Shown here in pieces: positions 52,620-61,262 of a stretch of DNA of 64,000 nucleotides; position 1 is the stretch's first letter; the number at the start of each line of letters is the position of its first letter. Under the pieces are notes generated by a model. It had not been told where the DNA came from. It did no database searches and was given only the letters and a program-made list of their open reading frames with translations. Made by a program: the position numbers and the translations under genes. This DNA comes from Streptomyces sp. SCSIO 30461 (GTDB lineage Bacteria; Actinomycetota; Actinomycetes; Streptomycetales; Streptomycetaceae): the NCBI RefSeq assembly GCF_037023745.1, contig NZ_CP146101.1, positions 6,340,001-6,404,000 on the forward strand, given 5' to 3'.

Positions 52620-53320
52620 ACCGGCGTGGGCAGCCAGGAGACCGGTTGATCGCATCGCTGGCAGAAGCCAGGGCAGGAACGGCCGACAGCCCCGGCAACC
52701 GGGCTCCGGCCGTTGCCGCCGGTTTCGGCCTGCCTTCTGCCGCCGCGCTCGGACCGGCTCTCTACTACGCGGACCTCGCCGCCCCGCGCGGTCGGCGTCA
52801 CGTGGAAGGCGCCGGGTCGTACGTCGCGGGTGAGGAGACCGCCCTGACCGCAGGCCTGGAAGGCGGCCGTCTCGGCGAGGCCAAGCTCTACCGGGAGCGG
52901 TTCGCCACGCCAGACGGGCGGGCCCACCTCGCCGCGGCGGCCTACCTTCCACCCGGTGAACAGCCCGACGACGACTATCCGCTTGTCCTGGTGACCGGGC
53001 GGCGCTGGGCGCACTACAACTCCGGCAGCATGACCCGACGCGGCGGCAACCTCGCACTCGATCCGGTCGACTACCTCGACCTCCACCCCGACGACGCCAT
53101 CCGGTACGAGGTGCGGGACGGCGCGCAGCTCACCGTGGAGAGCCGACACGGGTGGGCCCGGCTCACCACCCGGGTCAGCGAACAGACAGCCCCCGGCCAG
53201 GTTTTCTGTTCCTTCCACTTCCCCACGAGCGGAGTGAACCGGCTCGCCTCCGATCACGCGGACACGGTCACATCCTGCCCCGAGTACAAGGTCACCGCGG
53301 TACGCGTGGCCACGCCGTGA
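52620..53320 (+). pseudogene. Formate dehydrogenase / molybdopterin oxidoreductase C-terminal fragment
   Basis: About 150 good residues at the C-terminus: 'LVLVTGRRWAHYNSGSMTRRGGNL', 'LDLHPDDAIRYEVRDGAQLTVESRHGWARLTTRVSEQTAPGQVFCSFHFPTSGVNRLASDHAD' matches the molybdopterin-dinucleotide-binding domain of formate dehydrogenase alpha chains (listed here as blocks). The N-terminal catalytic domains are missing, and the sequence before about 52850 is not enzyme-like and runs into MITE copy 2. Inactive. It overlaps no neighbour but abuts the P-type ATPase operon. Confidence 0.72.
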
Positions 53321-53345
53321 CCGCGTCCCTCCAAGGTGGCCGACC

Positions 53346-56162
53346 ATGGGTACCGGAACCCCCGTACTGACGCCCGATGACGGGGGCCGCGGGCCGACGG
53401 CCACGAGCGGGGCACGCGGCCCTGTGGTGCAGACCCTGCCAGTCGAGGAGGTCTTCACCGCGCTGGACACGTCCCCGCGGGGACTGGCGTCGGGGGCCGT
53501 GGCGTTGCGGCGCGACCGGGTCGGGCCCAACGAGCTGCCGGCCGCCAGGGGCGGGGGGCTGTGGCGTGACCTCGCCGGGCAGTTCACCGACCTCTTCGCC
53601 ATCGTGCTGCTCGTCGCGTCGGCGATCACGTTCGTGGTCTACGGGCTGCAGGAGCCCCGGGATGTGGGCACACTCCAGCTGGCCGTGGCGATCCTCGCCG
53701 TGGTGCTGCTGAATGCGGCCATCGGCTTTGCGCAGGAGTATTCCGCCGAGCGCACGGCGGAGTCGCTGCAGGCGATGGTGCCGCACACCTGCCGGGTGCT
53801 GCGCGACGGGGAGCCCCGGGAGCTGCCCGCGCGTGACCTGGTGCCCGGAGATGTCGTCGTCCTGGAAGCCGGGGACGCGGTGTCGGCGGACTGCCGTCTT
53901 GTCGAGGCGCACGAGGTCTCGGTGAACAACGCGGCCCTGACGGGGGAGAGCGATGCCGTCGGGCGTACCGGCGAGCCGGTGGCGGGCGGCCCAGTGCTGC
54001 GGGCCCGTAACTGTGTCTTCATGGGCACCGATATCGTGGCGGGCTCCGCGAAGGCCGTGGTGTTCGCCACCGGTGCGGCGACGGAGTTCGGGCGCGTCTT
54101 CCGGCTGGCCGCCGCGGCGCCGCGTCAGAAGACCCCGCTGCAGCGCCAGGTCGCCTCGATGGCCCGTCGGGTGGCTGGCGCGGCGCTGGCGATCGGGGCG
54201 GCCCTGTTCGCGGTGCGCGTGCCCACAGGGCAGCCGTTCGTGGAGACCTTCGTGTTCGCGCTCGGTGTGATGGTCGCGCTCGTCCCCGAAGGACTGCCGG
54301 CGACCCTGTCGGTGTCGCTGGCGATCGGCGTACGACGCATGGCCCGTCGGCACGCGCTGGTCAAGCAGTTGCTGGCAGTCGAGGCGCTTGGGTCCACCAC
54401 CGTCATCTGCACGGACAAGACCGGGACGCTCACCCAGGCCGAGATGACCGTCGTGCAGGTGTGGGCCGGTGGCGTGCCGCACGCCGTGTCCGGGGTGGGG
54501 TACGCCCCCGTCGGCGAGGTGGCCGATCCACGGCCGGTGCGCGAACTGCTCCGGGCCGCGGGACTGTGCTGCAACGCCCGGCTGGTCCCGCCGATGGGTC
54601 GCGAAGGGTGGCAGGTGCTCGGCGACACCACCGAGGGCGCCCTGCTCGTCGCGGCGGTGAAGGCCGGGCTGGACCTGGCTGACGAGGAAGCTGCCGCGCC
54701 ACGCGTGGCGGAGTTCCCTTTCGACTCGGCACGCAAGCTGATGAGCACCGTGCACAAAGACGCCAACGGACGCGGCCGCGCGTATGTCAAGGGCGCGCCG
54801 CAGGAGCTGCTCGCCCGCTGCACCGCCATCGATTGGAGGGGAACGCGGCAGCCGCTGACCGATGAACTGCGTGCCGTGGTGACGGCCGCCAACGACCACC
54901 TGGCCTCCCAAGGGCTACGCGTCCTGGCGGCGGCATCTCGGCCCCTGGCCCGCTCCCACCCTGCCCGGGGCGAGGTCGAATCGGAGCTCACCCTTCTGGG
55001 TCTGGTCGGCATGCTCGATCCGCCGCGGCCAGAGGTCAGCGACGCCGTCGACGCCTGCCGACGGGCCGGGATCCGTATCGTCATGGTCACGGGCGACCAC
55101 CCGCTGACCGCGGAGGCCGTCGCCCGCCGCGTGGGGATTGTGCGGCAGCCGACCCCAACCGTCGTCACCGGCACCCGGCTGGACGCGCTCGATGATGACA
55201 GCCTGAACGCCCTGCTCGCAGCGTCGGGCGAACTGCTGCTGTGCCGGGTGAGCCCCGAGCACAAGATGCGGGTGGTCACCACGCTGCAGCAGCGCGGTGA
55301 GGTCGTCGCCGTCACCGGCGACGGCGCCAACGACGCCCCGGCGCTCAAGCACGCGGACATCGGCGTGGCGATGGGTGTCTCCGGCACCGACGTTGCCCGG
55401 GAAGCCGCGGTCATGGTGCTGCTGGACGACTCGTTCGCCTCCATCACCACGGCGGTGAGACTGGGCCGGTCGGTCTACCAGAACATCCGCAAGTTCCTCG
55501 TCTACCTCTTCAGTCACAACATCGCCGAGCTCGTCCCGATCCTGGCCGCAACTTTCACCGGGTTCCCCCTGGTGCCGATCACCGCCGTTCAAATCCTCGC
55601 GATCGACCTCGGCTCCGACGTCCTGCCCGCCCTGGCACTCGGCGTCGAGCCACCGGAACCTGATGTCATGGACCGCCCGCCGCGCTCCCGGCGCGAACGG
55701 CTCTTCTCCACTGCCGTTATGGGACGCATCCTCTTCCTGGGCGGCATCCAGTCTCTTGGCGTGACCGCCGTGTTCTTCTGGCACATCAACGCCTCGGGGA
55801 TTCCGTACTCCGACTTCACCGAGGACGACACTGTCTACCGGGAGGCGATCACCATGGTCCAGGCCGGGATCGTAGTCAGCCAGTTCTTCAATGCCCTGGC
55901 GGTACGCACTGACCGGCAGAGTGTGTTCCGCATCGGGCTGCTGTCCAACCCGTGGCTGATCGCCGCCGGATGCTTCGGCATCACCCTGATGGCGGCCATC
56001 AGCTATCTGCCCCCGCTGCAGGCTCTCTTCAACACCGCCCCGCTGGACGCCGCTGACTGGGCAATCCTCGCCGGTTTCGGAGCACTGCTGTTGACCGCGG
56101 AGGAGATTCGCAAGTGGTGGTTGCGCCGCCGCCGGCCGACGAGCTCAAAGGGAGAGACCTGA
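53346..56162 (+). CDS. P-type cation-transporting ATPase (P2-like), operon with two TrkA proteins
   Basis: 938 residues, complete P2-type pump. N-terminal domain 'PRGLASGAVALRRDRVGPNELPAARGGGLWRDLAGQFTDLFAIVLLVAS', actuator 'NNAALTGESDAVGR', 'ALVPEGLPATLSVSLAIGVRRMARRHALVKQLLAVEALGSTTVICTDKTGTLTQAEM' with the phospho-Asp, and 'VTGDGANDAPALKHADIGVAMGVSGTDVARE'. The PEGLP helix is typical of Ca2+/Na+ pumps, but the ion is not certain. Its stop overlaps the first trkA start (TGATG), an unusual pairing for a P-type pump. ATG 53346 has AAGG upstream. Confidence 0.92.
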   Translation: MGTGTPVLTPDDGGRGPTATSGARGPVVQTLPVEEVFTALDTSPRGLASGAVALRRDRVGPNELPAARGGGLWRDLAGQFTDLFAIVLLVASAITFVVYGLQEPRDVGTLQLAVAILAVVLLNAAIGFAQEYSAERTAESLQAMVPHTCRVLRDGEPRELPARDLVPGDVVVLEAGDAVSADCRLVEAHEVSVNNAALTGESDAVGRTGEPVAGGPVLRARNCVFMGTDIVAGSAKAVVFATGAATEFGRVFRLAAAAPRQKTPLQRQVASMARRVAGAALAIGAALFAVRVPTGQPFVETFVFALGVMVALVPEGLPATLSVSLAIGVRRMARRHALVKQLLAVEALGSTTVICTDKTGTLTQAEMTVVQVWAGGVPHAVSGVGYAPVGEVADPRPVRELLRAAGLCCNARLVPPMGREGWQVLGDTTEGALLVAAVKAGLDLADEEAAAPRVAEFPFDSARKLMSTVHKDANGRGRAYVKGAPQELLARCTAIDWRGTRQPLTDELRAVVTAANDHLASQGLRVLAAASRPLARSHPARGEVESELTLLGLVGMLDPPRPEVSDAVDACRRAGIRIVMVTGDHPLTAEAVARRVGIVRQPTPTVVTGTRLDALDDDSLNALLAASGELLLCRVSPEHKMRVVTTLQQRGEVVAVTGDGANDAPALKHADIGVAMGVSGTDVAREAAVMVLLDDSFASITTAVRLGRSVYQNIRKFLVYLFSHNIAELVPILAATFTGFPLVPITAVQILAIDLGSDVLPALALGVEPPEPDVMDRPPRSRRERLFSTAVMGRILFLGGIQSLGVTAVFFWHINASGIPYSDFTEDDTVYREAITMVQAGIVVSQFFNALAVRTDRQSVFRIGLLSNPWLIAAGCFGITLMAAISYLPPLQALFNTAPLDAADWAILAGFGALLLTAEEIRKWWLRRRRPTSSKGET

Positions 56163-56821
56163 TGAGAGTGATCATCGCGGGCTGCGGACGGGTGGGATCC
56201 ACGCTCGCCGTGCAACTCGTCGCCGAAGGCCACGACGTACGACTCATCGACCGCAGCCCCAAGGCCCGCAAGCACCTGCCCGACAACTTCCCCGGCCAGT
56301 TGTACGAAGGCAATGGGTACAACCGGACGGTGCTCGAAGCCGCCGGAATCGGGCAAGCCGACGCGTTCGTCGCCGTCACCTCGGGGGACAACAGCAACAT
56401 CGTCAGCGCACGCACGGCCAAAGAGACCTACCGGGTCCCCATCGTCCTCGCCCGCATCTACGACCCCCGCCGCGCCGACATCTACCGCGAACTCGGTATC
56501 CCCACCATTGCCAGCGTCCGATGGACAGTGCACCAGATCCACCAGATGCTGCTGCACCGCCACCTCACACCCGAACTCACCTTCGGCAACGGCGAAACCT
56601 TGCTTATCCGCTCCGAACTCCCCGACTACCTCACCGGACGACGGATCACCGAGTTCGACGTCGACGGCGAGATCCGCGTCGTGGAGGTCACTCGCGCGGG
56701 CCGCTCCCTCGTACCCGCCCACAGCACACCCGCCGAGCCCGGAGACCTGGTCACCTTCGCCGTCACCACCACCGCCCTCGGGCGGCTGCACGGCTTCCTG
56801 GACAAGGAGCTGGGGACATGA
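56162..56821 (+). CDS. trkA: TrkA-type K+ channel/transporter regulatory protein 1
   Basis: 219 residues: RCK_N Rossmann domain 'MRVIIAGCGRVGSTLAVQLVAEGHDVRLIDRSPKARK' (GxGxxG NAD-binding motif) and a C-terminal RCK_C domain ('TGRRITEFDVDGEIRVVEVTRAGRSLVPAHSTPAEPGDLVTFAV'). Such proteins gate TrkH/Ktr K+ transporters in response to NAD(H) or ATP/ADP. The membrane subunit is not in this window. Overlaps the ATPase stop and the next trkA start, so three genes form one coupled operon. Confidence 0.9.
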   Translation: MRVIIAGCGRVGSTLAVQLVAEGHDVRLIDRSPKARKHLPDNFPGQLYEGNGYNRTVLEAAGIGQADAFVAVTSGDNSNIVSARTAKETYRVPIVLARIYDPRRADIYRELGIPTIASVRWTVHQIHQMLLHRHLTPELTFGNGETLLIRSELPDYLTGRRITEFDVDGEIRVVEVTRAGRSLVPAHSTPAEPGDLVTFAVTTTALGRLHGFLDKELGT

Positions 56822-57474
56822 AGGCACTCATCGCAGGCGCCGGGCGCCTGGGCACCCAAATCGCCCAGGTCCTTGCCGCCGCCCGCAACGACGTCACCCT
56901 CGTCGACATCGACGAGGACCGCATCGCCGAACTCGAAGGCCGCCTGGCCGTGCGCCTTCTGGCCGGGGACGCCTGCGAGCCCACATTTCTCGAGCACGCG
57001 GGCGCACTCACCGCCGACCTCGTCATCGCCGCCACCGGCAATGACGAGGACAACCTCGTCATCAGCCTCCTCGCCAAGCGGCAATTCACCGTCCCTCGCG
57101 TCGCCGCCCGCGTCAACGACACAGAGAACACCTGGCTCTTCGACCCGAACTGGGGCGTCGACACCGCAGTCCCCACAGCCACCCCCCTGATCTCCCTCAT
57201 CGAGGAAGCCACCGGAGCCACAGACACCGTCGCCCTGCTACGCCTGAGCAAAGCGGGCGTCGACGTCATCGAAACCGCCATCACACCGCAGTCCCGCGCC
57301 GCGGGCTGCTCCCTCGCCGAGATCACCCTTCCCAAGGGCACTGTCATCGCCACGGTCATCCGCGACGGGCAACCCACCGTACCCACCCCCGACGTGCGAC
57401 TGGAGCCCGGCGACGAACTTCTCGTCGTCTCTCACGCAGCCACCGAGCAGGAGATCCACGCCGCCTTCCAGTGA
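56818..57474 (+). CDS. trkA: TrkA-type K+ channel/transporter regulatory protein 2
   Basis: 218 residues, same two-domain plan: 'MKALIAGAGRLGTQIAQVLAAARNDVTLVDIDEDRIAELEG', 'VIAATGNDEDNLVISLLAKRQFTVPRVAARVNDTENTWLFDPNWGVDTAV', C-terminal RCK_C with 'LEPGDELLVVSHA'. Its start overlaps the stop of the first trkA by four bases (ATGA). Paired CeoB/CeoC-like TrkA proteins in actinobacteria form hetero-oligomers. Convergent with the Hrp1-like gene. Confidence 0.9.
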   Translation: MKALIAGAGRLGTQIAQVLAAARNDVTLVDIDEDRIAELEGRLAVRLLAGDACEPTFLEHAGALTADLVIAATGNDEDNLVISLLAKRQFTVPRVAARVNDTENTWLFDPNWGVDTAVPTATPLISLIEEATGATDTVALLRLSKAGVDVIETAITPQSRAAGCSLAEITLPKGTVIATVIRDGQPTVPTPDVRLEPGDELLVVSHAATEQEIHAAFQ

Positions 57475-57509
57475 CCTCCGTCCGCTGCAGCCAGGGGCAC
57501 GACCTGGAG

Positions 57510-57929
57510 TCAGTGAGACGCGCAGACCATCTCGACGAAGTGGCCCACCTCTTCCTCCGGCAGGCGACGGGCAAGATCCGCCTCGCTGATCATGCCAACC
57601 AGGCGATGATTCTCAATGACCGGCAGCCGCCGGATCTTGTGGTCCTCCATGGCCCGGAGGACTTCGCCCGTGTCGGCCTCAGCATCGATCGTGACCGGCT
57701 TCCCCTGCGCGAGGTGGCCCGCGGTCATCTTCTTCGGGTCCTTGCCCTTGGCGACACACTTCACCACGATGTCCCGGTCGGTGATGATCCCGTGGAGCCG
57801 GTCGTCCGGCCCGCAGATCGGGAGAGCCCCCACGCCCAGTTCGCTCATCCGGCGCGCAGCGTCCTCCAGCGTCTCGCTCTCCTGCACGCAGGTGGCGCCG
57901 GAGTGCATGATCTCCCGTGCTGTGGTCAT
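57510..57929 (-). CDS. hrp1: Hrp1-like CBS-domain protein (hypoxic response protein)
   Basis: 139 residues, two CBS motifs and nothing else. The sequence tracks M. tuberculosis Hrp1 (Rv2626c) closely: 'MTTAREIMHSGATCVQESETL', 'GALPICGPDDRLHGIITDRDIVVK', 'RRLPVIENHRLVGMISEADLARRLPEEEVGHFV'. Rv2626c is among the most strongly induced DosR-regulon genes; its exact role is unknown. ATG 57929 follows AAGGAGA. Upstream only a degenerate box (GGTCCGAACGAGCA, about 58092-58105) is seen. Confidence 0.9.
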   Translation of the reverse strand: MTTAREIMHSGATCVQESETLEDAARRMSELGVGALPICGPDDRLHGIITDRDIVVKCVAKGKDPKKMTAGHLAQGKPVTIDAEADTGEVLRAMEDHKIRRLPVIENHRLVGMISEADLARRLPEEEVGHFVEMVCASH

Positions 57930-58215
57930 ATCCGTCTCCTTCGAGCCTGGCGATCTGCTCGGGGAGGTCGTCTGGAGCCGGACCCGCCCCGACTGGTACT
58001 CCTTGCGGCCAGTGTGGGCTCTTCGCATACCGTGCGCATGCCGGGGTGCTGACTGACTGATCCCCTGCCCCATTCCTCCCCCACAAGTCCTGGTCCGAAC
58101 GAGCAGGACAGGGTCATGCCACCCAAGGTGCCCAGGCCTTGTTTGTCACGTACAGAGTCAGTTCCAGCGTCGTCGGCCCGAGGACCGGCGCCCGGGAGCC
58201 TCGCTGGTCTCCACA

Positions 58216-58670
58216 TCAGCAGGACATCGATGGGACCGCGCGCGGTGGACGTTCCGGCCACAGCCGTGCCTGGAGACGCATGACGACATGGCCCAGACCC
58301 GACAGCGTGCATGCGATCGCCAGGTCGACGAGCGGCAGCGGCTCCGTACCCAGCAGGGTCTGCAAGGCAGGCAGACAGACACCGGCTGCTTGGAGGCTCA
58401 GCGCCGCACCAACGGCGACCAGCAGGAAGGGGTTGGCCAGGCTTCCCGGGCGAGCGCGGGAACCGAGCGCCACGCCGAGCTGAGTCGCGCCGAGGACCAC
58501 CTTCGAGGTGCTGCGGAGCGGGTCCAGAATGCCGACGAGACCGAGCAGCGACAAACCCGACTCCCATGTCCCGGGCGGTTCCGCCGTTTCCTCGCTTCGT
58601 CGACCGCCCAGTCGACCGTGTCCAGGCTGGCATCGGATCCGTCGACGCCTACGACCAGCGGGTACTCCAT
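58216..58670 (-). pseudogene. Chimeric relic: USP start joined to P-type ATPase tail
   Basis: From ATG 58670 the sequence encodes a USP start, 'MEYPLVVGVDGSDASLDTVDWAVDEARKR'. In a different frame right after (from about 58590 down to TAG/TGA at 58216) come pieces of a P-type ATPase: 'LSLLGLVGILDPLR' directly joined to the C-terminal segment 'ATQLGVALGSRARPGSLANPFLLVAVGAALSL' and 'LQTLLGTEPLPLVDLAIAC'. The ATPase core is deleted. A product of at least two deletions in a USP/ATPase gene pair. Confidence 0.65.
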
Positions 58671-58947
58671 CCCTGCCCACCGCCTTCCTATCCGGCCTCT
58701 GCCAGCGCCCCCTGCGAATACCGTCGCATCCTCCAGGGGCCACCGCGACACGCGGCCCTTCGTGCTGAAACAGGACCTTCGGACGGGTTGCACCGGGGCG
58801 GTTTGCGGCGATGGTGGATTCATACGGCTGGTCAGCCCAGCTTCGTGCCCATGAGGACCCTGGAGCCGGGCGCAGTCCCATCAGCGTTGAAGCTGACAGC
58901 AGGTACGGGTGTCGCGAGTGGCCCCCACCCGCGAGAGGGAGCCAGTG

Positions 58948-59718
58948 ATGAAGCACAGCAAAATCGGCAGCCTGATGGTGAGCGATGTCATCTCGGTGAT
59001 TCCGCAAACCCCGTTCAAGGAGGTCGCCAAACTGCTCGCGGTGCACCGCATCAGCGGCCTGCCCGTGGTCGACACCGACGGCAAGGTGCTCGGTGTGATC
59101 TCCGAGAGCGACCTCATGCTCCGGCAGGCGGGCGTGACGCCCGAGCCGGGACCCACTCGCAGCGCCCGGCTGGCCTGGCCAACAGCGCCGTCCGGCGGCA
59201 CCGACAGCCCCCTCACCGCAGATACCAAGGCGCACGCGATGAGCGCCCGGGAGCTGATGTCGCACCCCGCGATCACTGTCAAGGCCGACGACACCATCAC
59301 CGTGGCCGCCCGCACCATGGCGGAGCATCGCATCGAGCGGCTGCCCGTGGTCAATGCAGAGGGCCGCCTTCTGGGTATCGTGACCCGCCGCGACCTGCTT
59401 CAAGTCTTCCTGCGGCCGGACTCCGACATCCGCCGGGAAATCGCCGACGAGATCCTGAACCAGACGCTGTGGGTACCCCCAGGGACGGTCCAGGTGCATG
59501 TGATCGACGGTGTGGTCACCCTCGAAGGACAGCTTGAGCGGTTCAGTGACATCCAGGTCGCGGTGCGGCTCGCCCAGCAGGTGGACGGTGTGGTCTCCGT
59601 CATCGACAAGCTGACCTACCGCTACGACGACTCCGGCTCGAAGCCTACCCAGCAGACACGATCCGCCGTCACGGGAGACGGAGGGCACGGCGGGATCCCT
59701 GGGGAGAGGTCACCGTGA
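58948..59718 (+). CDS. CBS-BON domain protein 2
   Basis: 256 residues: CBS 1 'SLMVSDVISVIPQTPFKEVAKLLAVHRISGLPVVDTDGKVLGVISESDL', a Pro/Ser/Thr linker, CBS 2 'ARELMSHPAITVKADDTITVAARTMAEHRIERLPVVNAEGRLLGIVTRRDLL', and BON 'VQVHVIDGVVTLEGQLERFSDIQVAVRLAQQVDGVVSVIDKLTY'. An adenylate-sensing protein probably at the membrane. ATG 58948 has GAGGGAG upstream. A 35-residue C-terminal tail after BON is unordered. Confidence 0.88.
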   Translation: MKHSKIGSLMVSDVISVIPQTPFKEVAKLLAVHRISGLPVVDTDGKVLGVISESDLMLRQAGVTPEPGPTRSARLAWPTAPSGGTDSPLTADTKAHAMSARELMSHPAITVKADDTITVAARTMAEHRIERLPVVNAEGRLLGIVTRRDLLQVFLRPDSDIRREIADEILNQTLWVPPGTVQVHVIDGVVTLEGQLERFSDIQVAVRLAQQVDGVVSVIDKLTYRYDDSGSKPTQQTRSAVTGDGGHGGIPGERSP

Positions 59719-59769
59719 TCACGGGGTGTGGTCTTCTCGGGGCGCTGCCCCGGGACCGGGCGGAGTCGA

Positions 59770-59973
59770 ATCATGCCGCTGGCCCGTGAGGTGTCCTTCG
59801 CGACAGGCGCGCGCATCCTCAACCAGGACGCCAAGGCCGCTTCTGGGAAACGGGCACGGTTGTGCTCGAGGGATCCGGTACTTGATCACGCACTGTGTAC
59901 CTATGTCTCCGCGGTGGGCGCTAAGCGGCTCAGGGCTGAGCGGGTGCGACTGCTCGATCTGATCGCGCCTTAG
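59770..59973 (+). pseudogene. Collapsed cyclic-nucleotide-binding protein gene
   Basis: 'MPLAREVSFATGARILNQDAKA' corresponds to the start of the CNMP protein at 50983 ('SHEVSFPAGTRIFNEGDPA') and 'AKRLRAERVRLLDLIAP' to its end ('THRLQATRIRLLDLYAP'). The roughly 90 residues between are replaced by about 25. An internal deletion of the beta roll makes it non-functional. Same gene order as the intact locus: CNMP-type gene, then CBS-BON gene. Confidence 0.65.
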
Positions 59974-60021
59974 CGGCGCCGGTCCCGAGCTCTGAAACGG
60001 CTGACGCGAGAGGAGCCTGAA

Positions 60022-60696
60022 GTGCCTGAAACTCCGCACATCGTGAGCGACGTGATGACCCTGAAAGTCGTAGCCGTCAGGCGCGACGCGCTCTTCAAGG
60101 AGATCGTCCGGGCCATGGAGCAGTGGAAGGTCAGTGCCCTGCCGGTCCTGGAGGCCGAGGGCCGCGTCATCGGTGTCGTCTCCGAGGCAGACCTTCTGCC
60201 CAAGGAGGAGTTCCACGACAGGGCCATGAGCCTGACCGAGCAGAGGCAGCGCCTGTCCGACCTCCTCAAGGCGGGAGCAGTGACCGCGGAGGAGCTCATG
60301 ACTGCCCCTGCGGTCACGGTCCGCCCCGACGCCACCTTGGCACAGGCCGCGCGGATCATGGCGGTGAAGCACGTCAAGCGGCTTCCTGTGGTCGATGCCG
60401 AGGACATGCTGCAGGGCATCGTCAGCCGTGCCGATCTGCTGAAGGTGTTCCTGCGTCCGGACGAGGAGATCGAGGAGGAAGTCCGCCGCACGGTGATCGC
60501 CTACCTCTTCCCCGCCTTCAGCCATGCCATCCACGTGCATGTCCACGAGGGGGTCGTCACCCTCCGCGGACAGATCAACGACACCTCGCTCATCTCCGTG
60601 GCCGCGCGCCTCATCCGCGCAGTGGAGGGCGTAGTCGACGTCGAGCCCCACCTCACCGGCGAGTCCGCCGCGCCCGCCGGTCCGGAAGGCGCCTAG
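60022..60696 (+). CDS. CBS-BON domain protein 3
   Basis: 224 residues: CBS 1 'IVSDVMTLKVVAVRRDALFKEIVRAMEQWKVSALPVLEAEGRVIGVVSEADLL', CBS 2 'TAEELMTAPAVTVRPDATLAQAARIMAVKHVKRLPVVDAEDMLQGIVSRADLLKVFLRPDEE', BON 'IHVHVHEGVVTLRGQINDTSLISVAARLIRAVEGVVDVEPHL'. GTG 60022 follows GAGGAG. Located after the collapsed CNMP gene and 17 bp before the truncated Rv2004c-like gene. Confidence 0.88.
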   Translation: MPETPHIVSDVMTLKVVAVRRDALFKEIVRAMEQWKVSALPVLEAEGRVIGVVSEADLLPKEEFHDRAMSLTEQRQRLSDLLKAGAVTAEELMTAPAVTVRPDATLAQAARIMAVKHVKRLPVVDAEDMLQGIVSRADLLKVFLRPDEEIEEEVRRTVIAYLFPAFSHAIHVHVHEGVVTLRGQINDTSLISVAARLIRAVEGVVDVEPHLTGESAAPAGPEGA

Positions 60697-60713
60697 CAAC
60701 CCGGAAGCCGGCC

Positions 60714-61193
60714 ATGTCGGCGCATCAGGTTGACGCGTCCGTGCTGCGGACCGGCGCCACCACCGGCGCGCGGTCGCTCCCGCTGGCAGAGGTGCGCGAA
60801 ACCCACACCGCAATCGTGTTCTTCGTTGGTGACCGCGCCTACAAACTCAAGAAACCGGTCGACCTCGAGTTCCTGGGCTACACCACCGTGGAGGCCCGGC
60901 GGATTGCATGCGAGCGGGAAGTCACTCTCAACCGTCGCTTCGCCCCCGACGTCTACCTGGGTGTGGGTGACATCCGCGTCCCGCATGCGGAGCCGCCCGA
61001 ACCTGTCGTGGTGATGCGTCGCATGCCGGCGGAGCGCCGACTGTCCCAGCTCGTGCGGGAAGGCGCGGCCGTCGATGATGCCCTGCGTGCCGCCGTCGCC
61101 CGTCTGCTCGCCGGCCGACGGCGGCGAGTGAACCCCCAGGCCGAGCGCAGCCTCGGCACCTCGTGCCGCCTCATCGGCTTCTGTCGGGTGTGA
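60714..61193 (+). pseudogene. Truncated Rv2004c-like (kinase/ATPase) gene
   Basis: 159 codons matching only the N-terminal part of the roughly 500-residue Rv2004c-type proteins (aminoglycoside-phosphotransferase-like domain plus P-loop ATPase): 'ETHTAIVFFVGDRAYKLKKPVDLEFLGYTT', 'EREVTLNRRFAPDVYLGVGDIRVPH', 'VVVMRRMPAERRLSQLVREG'. After 'VARLLAG' the similarity is lost in a short Arg-rich tail. Rv2004c is a DosR-regulon gene. It could be expressed as a fragment, but a decaying copy is more likely. Confidence 0.65.
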
Positions 61194-61226
61194 CGATCCT
61201 CTGGAAGCCATACCTCTACGGGAACA

Positions 61227-61262
61227 GGGCTGGTCGGCCCTTCGCTCTGGACCGATCGGCCC
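61227..61262. promoter_or_regulatory. DevR-like box pair upstream of acetyl-CoA synthetase
   Basis: GGGCTGGTCGGCCC (61227-61240) and GGACCGATCGGCCC (61249-61262), each one mismatch from the consensus, centres 22 bp apart, as in the USP 2 and USP 4 promoters. About 290 bp from the acs start, implying a long 5' leader. Confidence 0.45.
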
